Source of the DNA: Fimenecus sp964527585 | Lineage (GTDB): Bacteria > Bacillota > Clostridia > Oscillospirales > Acutalibacteraceae | Assembly (NCBI GenBank): GCA_964527585.1 | Contig: CAZGPE010000008.1 | Coordinates: 1-64,000, forward strand | Direction: 5' to 3' | Length of the DNA stretch: 64,000 bases | Part shown: positions 15,072 through 22,396 of the stretch, in pieces | How positions within the stretch are numbered: position 1 is the first letter of the stretch | Layout of the letters: every line of letters begins with the position of its first letter | Program-made: the position numbers and the translations under genes | The notes under the pieces: model-generated | Database searches by the model: none | Told to the model about the DNA's origin: nothing | Seen by the model: only the letters and a program-made list of their open reading frames with translations

Positions 15072-16244
15072 ATGGATTACGCAAAAGAATCATTGAGACT
15101 CCATTATGAGTGGAAGGGTAAAATCGAAGTTAAAACAAGAGCAAAAGCAAATGACAAAGATGCTCTCTCTTTAGCATATACCCCCGGTGTTGCTCAGCCG
15201 TGTCTCGAAATACAAAAAGACATTAACAAGTCATATGAGCTTACAAGACGCTGGAATACCGTTGCCGTTGTAACGGACGGAACTGCGGTTTTGGGACTCG
15301 GAGACATAGGCCCTGAAGCCGGAATGCCGGTTATGGAAGGAAAATGTGTTCTTTTCAAGGAATTCGGAGATGTTGACGCAATTCCTCTTTGTGTGCGTTC
15401 GAAAGATGTTGACGAAATCGTGAACTGTATATCTCTTTTGGCAGGTTCGTTCGGCGGAGTAAATCTTGAGGATATTGCGGCACCACGCTGTTTTGAAATC
15501 GAAAGAAAACTTAAAGAAAAAACCGATATTCCGATTTTTCATGATGACCAGCACGGTACAGCGGTTGTTGTTGCCGCAGCGGTAATAAACGCTTTAAGAG
15601 TAGTAAATAAAAAAATCGAGGATTGCACGGCGGTATTTTCGGGTGCGGGCGCAGCCGGAATAGCAATTGCAAAACTTTTGATAAGTCAGGGTATTAAAAG
15701 CGTTATAATGTGCGACAGTAAGGGAATTATCTGCAAAGGCGACGAAACCCTGAACGAAGCAAAAAAAGCGATTGCCGAATTTACAAATCCCGAAAGGAAA
15801 ACGGGAACTCTTGCCGATGCAATGAAAGGTGCCGATATTTTTGTCGGAGTTTCTGCACCTAATATCGTAAGTGAAGACATGGTTCGCTCAATGGCCGAAA
15901 ATCCGATTGTTCTTCCGATGTCAAATCCTGTTCCCGAAATAATGCCCGACCTTGCGAAAAAAGCCGGTGCGGCAGTTGTAGGTACGGGAAGAAGCGACTT
16001 CCCGAACCAAATCAATAATGTTCTTGCGTTCCCCGGTATTTTCCGTGGTGCTCTTGATTGCAGAGCAAGTGATATAAACGAAGAAATGAAAATTGCGGCG
16101 GCAAGAGCAATTGCATCTCTTGTTTCGGATGAAGAGTTGAATGCCGAATATATTTTGCCCAAGGCATTTGACGAAAGAGTAGGCAAAACCGTTGCAAAAG
16201 CTGTTATGGAAGCGGCTGAAAAATCGGGCGTTGCGAGAATATAA
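15072..16244 (+). CDS. Malic enzyme (NAD(P)-dependent, decarboxylating)
   Basis: This 390-residue short-form bacterial malic enzyme converts malate to pyruvate and CO2. Seen are LAYTPGVAQPC (residues about 35-45), VTDGTAVLGLGDIGPEAGMPVMEGK, the metal and substrate site EDIAAPRCFEIE, IPIFHDDQHGTAVV and the Rossmann-fold SGAGAAGIA. The ATG at 15072 with GAGGTG upstream is preferred over the in-frame GTG at 15066. Only 18 nt separate it from the His-rich gene, so the small metal-related genes that follow may share its transcript. Confidence 0.93.
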   Translation: MDYAKESLRLHYEWKGKIEVKTRAKANDKDALSLAYTPGVAQPCLEIQKDINKSYELTRRWNTVAVVTDGTAVLGLGDIGPEAGMPVMEGKCVLFKEFGDVDAIPLCVRSKDVDEIVNCISLLAGSFGGVNLEDIAAPRCFEIERKLKEKTDIPIFHDDQHGTAVVVAAAVINALRVVNKKIEDCTAVFSGAGAAGIAIAKLLISQGIKSVIMCDSKGIICKGDETLNEAKKAIAEFTNPERKTGTLADAMKGADIFVGVSAPNIVSEDMVRSMAENPIVLPMSNPVPEIMPDLAKKAGAAVVGTGRSDFPNQINNVLAFPGIFRGALDCRASDINEEMKIAAARAIASLVSDEELNAEYILPKAFDERVGKTVAKAVMEAAEKSGVARI

Positions 16245-16262
16245 TGAAAGACGGTGTTTAAT

Positions 16263-16487
16263 ATGACACACGAACATAATCACAATCATTCACACGGTTC
16301 ACCTGAGGAAAGTCTTGCTTTGCTCGGATATATGGTTGAACACAATAAGCATCATGCTCAAGAACTTAAAGAAATTGCCGACGGTTTATCTTCTGAAAGC
16401 AGAGCATTGATTTTGGAAGCCGTTGATGACTTTAACAAAGGAAACGAAAAACTCGAAAAAGCACTTATGTCGGCAAAAGGGGAGTAA
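16263..16487 (+). CDS. Small His-rich protein (putative Ni/Zn binder)
   Basis: This 74-residue soluble protein begins with a His-rich metal-binding-like stretch (HEHNHNHSHG, residues 3-12), has more His at VEHNKHH and continues as an acidic amphipathic helix. An in-frame GTG at 16254 is possible, but the ATG at 16263 is simpler. No named family is recognised. It lies 2 nt before a CooT-like gene, which suggests a nickel storage or delivery role comparable in idea, not in sequence, to His-rich CooJ. This is inference. Confidence 0.7.
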   Translation: MTHEHNHNHSHGSPEESLALLGYMVEHNKHHAQELKEIADGLSSESRALILEAVDDFNKGNEKLEKALMSAKGE

Positions 16488-16489
16488 TT

Positions 16490-16684
16490 ATGTGTCTTTC
16501 AACTGTAATTGCCAACGAAAACGGAAAAAGAAAAGAAATTGCCCGTAATGTTGCAGGCGTCAGAGTTGATAACGGAAAAATTACCGTAACCGATATAATG
16601 GGCGTTAAGACCGAAATCGACGGCGAAATCGACCGCATAGACCTTATGGAAAATTATATTTTCTTAAAAAATTATAAGATTTAA
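16490..16684 (+). CDS. CooT-family nickel-binding protein
   Basis: This 64-residue beta-rich protein begins MCLSTV and has the repeated short strands (IARNVAGVRVDNGKITVTDIMG, EIDRIDLMENYIFLK) of the CooT family. In Rhodospirillum CooT the conserved Cys2 binds one Ni(II) at the dimer interface and supports CO dehydrogenase maturation. That Cys is present here. A GGGGAGT site precedes the ATG at 16490. It sits between a His-rich gene and two membrane proteins; no CO dehydrogenase or hydrogenase structural gene is in the window, so its client is unknown. Confidence 0.82.
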   Translation: MCLSTVIANENGKRKEIARNVAGVRVDNGKITVTDIMGVKTEIDGEIDRIDLMENYIFLKNYKI

Positions 16685-16702
16685 TTATAAAGGAGATTTT
16701 TT

Positions 16703-17119
16703 ATGGCTTGTTTTGCTGTACCTGTAGCAGAGGCGATAATCGTTACCGCTGCTAAAAAAATAATCGAAAAGAAAGAAGTGTCTGTAAAAGTCGCTGACTG
16801 TCAGTCGGTTTCGGCAGATAACGAAAAAAGCGGAAAAATTACATTTTCGAAAAAACTCGGATGGCTTAAGAATTTGCTTTGGGGCGGTTCGATTCTTCTC
16901 GCTTTTGAACATTTATGGCACGGAGAAATTGTTCCGTGGTTCCCGTTCCTTACAGCAGCGGGAAATCCTGAAGATATGGCGGAAGTGCTTTATGAGATGT
17001 CTACCGTAGGTGTAGCGATGGCGGTTATGATAACAGCGGTTTGGGCAGTAATGCTTTTAGCTTCGTCTGTAATCGAAAAGAGAGCAGTTAAAGAAGAAAA
17101 ATCCGAAATTACACAATAA
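16703..17119 (+). CDS. Membrane protein of the CooT cluster (138 aa)
   Basis: No family is recognised. An N-terminal hydrophobic helix (residues 2-18, MACFAVPVAEAIIVTAA) is followed by a charged loop with one Cys and then two transmembrane segments (about 57-72 and 98-120), joined by a loop with FEHLWHGE and WFPF. The His, Glu and Cys content of this loop could bind metal. The ribosome binding site AAAGGAG is strong. Its constant spacing in a four-gene row with CooT suggests a shared pathway, possibly metal transport; this is speculative. Confidence 0.7.
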   Translation: MACFAVPVAEAIIVTAAKKIIEKKEVSVKVADCQSVSADNEKSGKITFSKKLGWLKNLLWGGSILLAFEHLWHGEIVPWFPFLTAAGNPEDMAEVLYEMSTVGVAMAVMITAVWAVMLLASSVIEKRAVKEEKSEITQ

Positions 17120-17130
17120 GGAGAAAAGTT

Positions 17131-17442
17131 ATGACTTTACTCATTTGCGTGTTCGCTGCCGTTATTTGTACGGCGATATGGTATATTTGTGAAAAGCGTG
17201 ATGAGATGAAATTAGGCATTTTATGTTGGCTTTTCTGGGGCTCGTCTCTTATGTGGTTTGTCGATGCTGTTTTTGAATTTGCCGAACTGCGAAGCGAATA
17301 TTTCACTCCCGATTTTTCGGATATGATAAACGATACTTTCTTGGGATTGTCGGTTGTGGCATTAGCACTTGTTATTTGGGTTGCAGTGCTGTTACTTAAA
17401 GATCCTAAAGGCGTTATTAAAAATAAACTTACTAAAAAATAA
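17131..17442 (+). CDS. Membrane protein of the CooT cluster (103 aa)
   Basis: No family is recognised. Three hydrophobic segments are visible (about residues 2-20, 28-50 and 70-92). The middle loop reads FVDAVFEFAELRSEYF, and the C-terminus is basic (KNKLTKK) and likely cytoplasmic. The gene is 11 nt downstream of the 138-residue membrane protein, with an AAGGAG site, and ends at a strong terminator, so it is the last gene of the cluster. The two membrane proteins may form one complex. Confidence 0.7.
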   Translation: MTLLICVFAAVICTAIWYICEKRDEMKLGILCWLFWGSSLMWFVDAVFEFAELRSEYFTPDFSDMINDTFLGLSVVALALVIWVAVLLLKDPKGVIKNKLTKK

Positions 17443-17454
17443 CACACCTAAAAT

Positions 17455-17484
17455 AAAAGAGCCTAACTTATGTTAGGCTCTTTT
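17455..17484. terminator. Bidirectional terminator
   Basis: A 13-bp perfect stem (17455-17467 with 17472-17484) with a TTAT loop sits between the CooT cluster and the convergent acyltransferase. Confidence 0.88.
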
Positions 17485-17490
17485 ATTACT

Positions 17491-18693
17491 TTATTTGTAA
17501 TCCCGTCCGTTCAAATAATACCATGCCGCAACATATTTATCGGAACAGCGTGGCGTTTTCGAAGAAATAAGATAATATTTGGAATTACCGTCGACGATAA
17601 CTAAATTCTGTGTAGATGCGTTTTGAACCCGCTTAAGAGAGTTTAACGGAAGAATTATATTCTCGTTTTCTGTTTTAATTTCAAAACGGTCTTTGTAAAG
17701 GGTTAACTGCGCATTTTCACTGATTGTATGAGTTTCGTTATTAACGACAGTTTCGATTTTCTGCTCCTGCTCGCTTATAATTATTCCATCATCGCAGGAG
17801 AGAAGGCGGTTTTTCCATTCGGTTCTTTGCCATTTATCCCAATCAAGCATATTGTCGAATACTACATCGTTCTTATCGCTGTGCCAAAATCCGTCTTCGC
17901 CGTAAGTAAGACTGTATCCGCAATCACATTCAAATTCGTTTTTGTGCGAATGAAGAGTTGCGATTTGATGGCATTTAGGACAAACATAAATCAACCTTTC
18001 CGCATATTGTGCAAGATTTTCTCCACAATATTTATGCGGATTTTTTCTTTGTTCTTCATAGGCGTTAAGGTAAATGTCTCGGTGAATTATTTCATTTATT
18101 TCATCAACTGTATATTTGCTCAGTTCTTCGGGACTGTATTCGTTTATAACCTGACCGTGAACACTTCCGGAGCGTCTTTTATCAGACCATTTCGGTTTTG
18201 CGAGATAACCGCCCGTAACTCTGTATGTAATAAGAGCAACTCCGGAATCTTTAACAAGTTTTCCGGTGTTGGGAGAAACATAACCTGTTTCTCCGTTGTT
18301 TGTAACCATTCCTTCGGCATGAAGACCGACCGGAATTCCCGCTCTGACATTGTCGAGGATTTCTTCAACCAAAGCATCCGAAGATTTATTTCTTTCTTTA
18401 ACAATAACTCCTTCGAGTGTGCCTAAAAGAAATTTTGCAATCGGATGAATTCTTAAAAGAAAATCCGCCGCAACAAATCTAATGTATCTGTTGAGAGATA
18501 TCATTTGGTATCCGGGATCGAAAATATCGGTATGGTTGCCTATTATGATAAATGTTTTATGCTTGGGTTTATACGGCTCCGCTGTCGCATTGAGTTTTTT
18601 CATAAGTTTCGGTCTTACGAAAATAATCAGTAAACGGATAAATGCCTTTGCACAGCCGTAATACCGTCTGACTCTTCTTTTACTCTTAGCCAT
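17491..18693 (-). CDS. PlsC-like acyltransferase with C-terminal zinc ribbon
   Basis: This 400-residue protein has a 1-acyl-glycerol-phosphate acyltransferase (PlsC-like) core: NHTDIFD gives the catalytic HX4D (H54, D59), GTLEGVIVKER and LHAEGMVT form the substrate-binding block. It is followed by a zinc-ribbon-like C-x2-C...CDCG segment near residue 240-265 and an extra C-terminal domain of about 130 residues that resembles a PH-like or GRAM-like beta barrel; this last point is uncertain. The ATG at 18693 overlaps the upstream stop (ATGGCTAA) and has GGAG just before it. The basic N-terminus and hydrophobic 17-27 suggest membrane association. It is coupled to the acyl-CoA synthetase gene. 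Confidence 0.75.
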   Translation of the reverse strand: MAKSKRRVRRYYGCAKAFIRLLIIFVRPKLMKKLNATAEPYKPKHKTFIIIGNHTDIFDPGYQMISLNRYIRFVAADFLLRIHPIAKFLLGTLEGVIVKERNKSSDALVEEILDNVRAGIPVGLHAEGMVTNNGETGYVSPNTGKLVKDSGVALITYRVTGGYLAKPKWSDKRRSGSVHGQVINEYSPEELSKYTVDEINEIIHRDIYLNAYEEQRKNPHKYCGENLAQYAERLIYVCPKCHQIATLHSHKNEFECDCGYSLTYGEDGFWHSDKNDVVFDNMLDWDKWQRTEWKNRLLSCDDGIIISEQEQKIETVVNNETHTISENAQLTLYKDRFEIKTENENIILPLNSLKRVQNASTQNLVIVDGNSKYYLISSKTPRCSDKYVAAWYYLNGRDYK

Positions 18694-20374
18694 TTTTCTC
18701 CGCTTCCTCTTCAAGTGTATGATAAGCGACTTTTCCGACTAAGGTTTTAGGAAGCTCATCTCTGAATTCGATTTCTTTCGGCCACTCGTATCTGTCAAGA
18801 TAAGGCTTGCAGAAATCTTTGATTTTTTCTTTTTCTCCTGCGGTTGCGGGAATACCGTCGTTTAATACGATATATGCTCTGATGCGTTGCATTTTATACG
18901 GATCTTTTACGCCGATTACACAACAGTAGTTAACATCGGGGCATTTATCTATAACATCTTCGATTCTTGACGGATAAACATTATAACCGCTTGTAACGAT
19001 CATACGCTTAATTCTTTGTTTGAAGTATACAAAACCTTCTTCATCCATATAACCCATATCGCCGGTGAAAAGCCATTTTGTTCCGTTTTCGTCGGTTTTG
19101 AGTGTTTGAGCGGTTTCTTCTTCGTTATTGAGATAACCGAGCATAAGTGTCGGACCTGTAAGTATAATTTCGCCGTCTTCACCGTATGCCTTTTCATTGA
19201 AAGTTCCGGGTTCGACAATTTTATAAACCATATCACGCAAGGGGAGACCGATACTTCCGAGTTTTGAACGGTCGAACGGTGTAACACAGCTTGCCGTAAC
19301 ACATTCGGTAAGACCGTATCCTTCTCTGATTTGTATGTTTGCATTATGGTCTCTGAGGAATTTATCGGCTTTCTTTTTAAGTTCGGGACTTAATGCATCG
19401 CCGCCTGAGAAAACGCCGACAAGGAACGAAAGATCTTGGCCGTTAAATCTGTCGGTTTCAAAGAGGGCTTGGAAAAGTGTGGGGACACCGGCTATAAAGT
19501 TAGGTTTCTTTTTAAGAACCGTTTTAGCATAAGAGTCTGTATTAAACTGAGGCATAAGAATACAGCGAGCACCGTTTATAAGAATGGTATGGATACCGAT
19601 TCCGAGACCGAAACCGTGGAAAATCGGCATTACGGAAAGGAATTTACACTTATCGTTAAGGTTTACTCCGCATATTTCTGCAATTTGCATACCGAGGGCG
19701 TTAAAGTTTTTGTCGGAAAGACAAATACCTTTTTGTTTACCGCTTGTTCCTCCGCTGTAAAGAATAAGCGCTGTTTCGTTTTCTCTGTATTCAACAGGGG
19801 GGAGAGTAACTCCTTTTCCGGATTTTACAAGGTCGGTCCAAAGGAAATCACCGTTTCTGTCGGGGAATTTCATATTTTTTGAATTTTTTGCAAATCTGTA
19901 AACAACACCGAGCGGTGCCGGGAGTTCGTCTTGAATTCTCGCAACGATAATTCTTGCGTTTGTTGAGGATTCGTCAACGGCAGCTTTAACTTTTTCATAG
20001 AACATATCCATTGTTAATATCATCTTGCTTTGAGAAAAATCAAGATAGAATGTAATGTTCTTTTGAGCTGAAAGAGGGTGAACCATATTTGCGATCGCAC
20101 CGATTCGGTTAAGTGCATAAAGGCAGATAATACCCTGCGGAGTGTTAGGCATACAGATTGTAACTTTGTCTCCACGCTTAATACCGTGTTTGACAAAACC
20201 TTTTGCCGCATCTTCGATATGTTTTACGAATTCGGTATATGTAGTAAGTTTTCCTTCAAAATCATAGGCTATTGCTTTGGGATAAGTATTTTTTGCCGCT
20301 TCAACCGCACCGAACATTGTTGTTTCGGGATAAGGGTGTATTTGCGGAGTTGGATCGAGTTGACAGTTGTTCAT
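18686..20374 (-). CDS. AMP-forming acyl-CoA/acyl-ACP synthetase
   Basis: This 562-residue adenylate-forming enzyme activates a fatty acid with ATP and loads it onto CoA or ACP. Motifs are LYSGGTSGKQKG (206-217), the YGLTE block in IREGYGLTEC, GPTLMLGYLNN, TGDMGYMDEEGFVYFKQRIKRMI and the C-terminal LPKTLVGKV with the catalytic Lys. The ATG at 20374 has AAGGAG 7 nt upstream; an upstream extension to 20437 overlaps the promoter and is rejected. It is translationally coupled to a PlsC-like acyltransferase, a two-gene equivalent of Aas-type lysophospholipid re-acylation. Substrate chain length is unknown. Confidence 0.88.
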   Translation of the reverse strand: MNNCQLDPTPQIHPYPETTMFGAVEAAKNTYPKAIAYDFEGKLTTYTEFVKHIEDAAKGFVKHGIKRGDKVTICMPNTPQGIICLYALNRIGAIANMVHPLSAQKNITFYLDFSQSKMILTMDMFYEKVKAAVDESSTNARIIVARIQDELPAPLGVVYRFAKNSKNMKFPDRNGDFLWTDLVKSGKGVTLPPVEYRENETALILYSGGTSGKQKGICLSDKNFNALGMQIAEICGVNLNDKCKFLSVMPIFHGFGLGIGIHTILINGARCILMPQFNTDSYAKTVLKKKPNFIAGVPTLFQALFETDRFNGQDLSFLVGVFSGGDALSPELKKKADKFLRDHNANIQIREGYGLTECVTASCVTPFDRSKLGSIGLPLRDMVYKIVEPGTFNEKAYGEDGEIILTGPTLMLGYLNNEEETAQTLKTDENGTKWLFTGDMGYMDEEGFVYFKQRIKRMIVTSGYNVYPSRIEDVIDKCPDVNYCCVIGVKDPYKMQRIRAYIVLNDGIPATAGEKEKIKDFCKPYLDRYEWPKEIEFRDELPKTLVGKVAYHTLEEEAEKNG

Positions 20375-20408
20375 ATAACGACTCCTTATGTTATATTTTT
20401 GCCATAAT

Positions 20409-20437
20409 ATTATAGTTGATTTTACAGCGGTTTTCAA
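20409..20437 (-). promoter_or_regulatory. Promoter of the acyl-CoA synthetase operon
   Basis: On the minus strand TTGAAA (20437-20432), a 17-nt spacer and TATAAT (20414-20409). Confidence 0.7.
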
Positions 20438-20503
20438 TCATTAAATTATGAACTTGATGTTAAAAAATGCCGTTTCTTGAAAAATACTGTAAAAAAACAG
20501 AAA

Positions 20504-20542
20504 AAGTGCATCTTTAAGCTTGTGTAAGTTAAAGATGCACTT
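20504..20542 (-). terminator. Terminator of the acn-icd-rex operon
   Basis: A 14-bp stem (20504-20517 with 20529-20542) with an 11-nt loop and a T run follow rex on the minus strand. Confidence 0.8.
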
Positions 20543-20570
20543 ATTACGGTTGCTTTTTTTAGATTATGTA

Positions 20571-21203
20571 TTACAAATTGCTGACATGATAACTTAAGGT
20601 CATCAAACTGTCGGAAAGATGAACATTTTCAACGGCAACATTCGGATGTGCGGAAGCAATGTCATAATGACTGAAATTCCAAAATCCTTTAATACCCGAA
20701 GAAATGAGCTCATCTGTAATTTCCTTGGCGTTATCGCTCGGAATACATAACACTGCAACAACGGGAGAGTTTTCTTTGCAAAAGTCGGATATTTCATTCA
20801 TCGGTCTTATTTTTATGTTTCTTACGCTTTGACCGGTAAGAGATTCGTTTTTATCGAAAATACCGATAAGATTAAATCCTCTTTCTTCAAAAGACATATG
20901 AGTGGCAACTGCTTTACCGAGATTTCCGGCGCCTACGAGAATAGTTTTGACATTGTTGTCAACACCTAAAATTTTGCCGATTTCTTTATAAAGCTGCTCA
21001 ACATTATATCCGTATCCCTGTTGACCGAAACCGCCGAAGCAGTTTAAGTCCTGTCTGATTTGAGAAGCGGTAAATCCCATTTTTTTGGAGAGTTCACCGG
21101 AGGATATTCTGACTATTCCGCTGTTTTTAATTTCACCTAAAAAGCGATAATATCTCGGAAGCCGTTTGATAACAGAAGCGGATACCGCTGTGTTTTTAGC
21201 CAT
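20571..21203 (-). CDS. rex: Redox-sensing transcriptional repressor Rex
   Basis: This 210-residue protein has an N-terminal winged helix (residues about 8-75, with RLPRYYRFL, SSGELSKKMGFTASQIRQDL and FGQQGYGY) and a Rossmann NAD(H)-binding domain starting VGAGNLGKA. Rex represses fermentation and energy genes when NAD+ is high and releases DNA when NADH binds. It is the third gene behind aconitase and isocitrate dehydrogenase, 9 nt after icd, so it is likely co-expressed with them. A Rex-like inverted repeat lies at the operon promoter. Confidence 0.95.
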   Translation of the reverse strand: MAKNTAVSASVIKRLPRYYRFLGEIKNSGIVRISSGELSKKMGFTASQIRQDLNCFGGFGQQGYGYNVEQLYKEIGKILGVDNNVKTILVGAGNLGKAVATHMSFEERGFNLIGIFDKNESLTGQSVRNIKIRPMNEISDFCKENSPVVAVLCIPSDNAKEITDELISSGIKGFWNFSHYDIASAHPNVAVENVHLSDSLMTLSYHVSNL

Positions 21204-21212
21204 ACGCTTTCC

Positions 21213-22382
21213 TCACTTTGAAAGTTTTTTAACGGTTTCCATTACATAGTCGCCGAACTGACTGCAAGTAGCACCGTCATCACGGCCGGTAATGACATAT
21301 TTTTTATCTTCAAACATACAAAAGTCGAGTGCTTTCTCAAGCAAATCCGCTTTATCTTGCTTGCCGATGTGAGAAAGAAGCATAACCGAAGCTCTCAGCA
21401 TTGAGCAAGGATCGGCATACTGACCTCTTCCTTCTTTGATCATTCTCGGTGCGGAACCGTGAATTGCTTCGAACATAGCATATTTTTTACCGAGGTTTGC
21501 ACTGCCGGCAGTTCCTACTCCGCCTTGAAATTCCGCAGCTTCATCGGTGATAATATCTCCGTAAAGGTTCGGAAGAACGAAAACTTTGAAATCTTTTCTT
21601 CTTTTTTCGTCAATAAGTTTTGCTGTTGTTATGTCGATATACCATTCATCAGTTGTAATTTCGGGATATTCTTCTCCGACTTTTTTACAGATGTTAAGGA
21701 ATTTACCGTCAGTGGTTTTAATAACATTTGCCTTGTTGATGATTGATACACGGTCTTTGTTGTTTTTCTTAGCGTATTCGTAAGCCATTCTCGCAATTCT
21801 TTCGGAACCCTCCGAAGTTGTAACGACAAAGTCTATTGCAAGGTCTTCATCGACATTTACGCCTTTTGAACCTACCGCATAAGCACCTTCGGTATTTTCA
21901 CGGAAGAAAGTCCAGTCGATTCCCTGATCGGCAACTTTAACCGGACGGACATTGGCGAAAAGATCAAGCGCTTTTCTCATTGCGACATTTGCACTTTCAA
22001 TGTTCGGCATACCGCTTCCGGCCTGGGGAGTGGTTGTCGGTCCTTTAAGAATAACATGGCAGGATTTAAGTTCTTCGAGAACATCGTCCGGAATTGCCTG
22101 CATATGTTCGATTCTGTTTTCGATTGTAAGACCGTCAATTACTTTGAATTCGACTTTGCCTGCTTTTACATCGTCGTCAAGCATATATTCAAGGACTCTT
22201 GCCGATTCTTTGGTAATGATCGGGCCGATTCCGTCGCCGCCGCATACACCGATTACGATTTTATCGAGTTTATCGTAATCAATAAAATCCTTATCTGCTT
22301 TTATTCTGTCGGAACGCTCAGCCTGTTCACGAACAAGAGCTTCGAACTTTTTGAGCGCTGCCTGCAAATTTTCTTCTGTCAT
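21213..22382 (-). CDS. Isocitrate/isopropylmalate dehydrogenase family protein (likely isocitrate dehydrogenase)
   Basis: This 389-residue beta-decarboxylating dehydrogenase has GVCGGDGIGPIIT near residue 46, the substrate-binding S-A-N-V-A-M-R-K block, FFRENTEGAYAVG, the metal-binding VLPNLYGDIITDEAAEFQGG and AIHGSAP. The pairing with aconitase supports isocitrate rather than isopropylmalate or homoisocitrate as substrate; no leu or lysine genes are near. An N-terminal extension of about 40 residues, probably helical, precedes the catalytic fold. Cofactor choice is not determined. It lies 14 nt after aconitase. Confidence 0.88.
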   Translation of the reverse strand: MTEENLQAALKKFEALVREQAERSDRIKADKDFIDYDKLDKIVIGVCGGDGIGPIITKESARVLEYMLDDDVKAGKVEFKVIDGLTIENRIEHMQAIPDDVLEELKSCHVILKGPTTTPQAGSGMPNIESANVAMRKALDLFANVRPVKVADQGIDWTFFRENTEGAYAVGSKGVNVDEDLAIDFVVTTSEGSERIARMAYEYAKKNNKDRVSIINKANVIKTTDGKFLNICKKVGEEYPEITTDEWYIDITTAKLIDEKRRKDFKVFVLPNLYGDIITDEAAEFQGGVGTAGSANLGKKYAMFEAIHGSAPRMIKEGRGQYADPCSMLRASVMLLSHIGKQDKADLLEKALDFCMFEDKKYVITGRDDGATCSQFGDYVMETVKKLSK

Positions 22383-22396
22383 AATAAATTCCTCCG

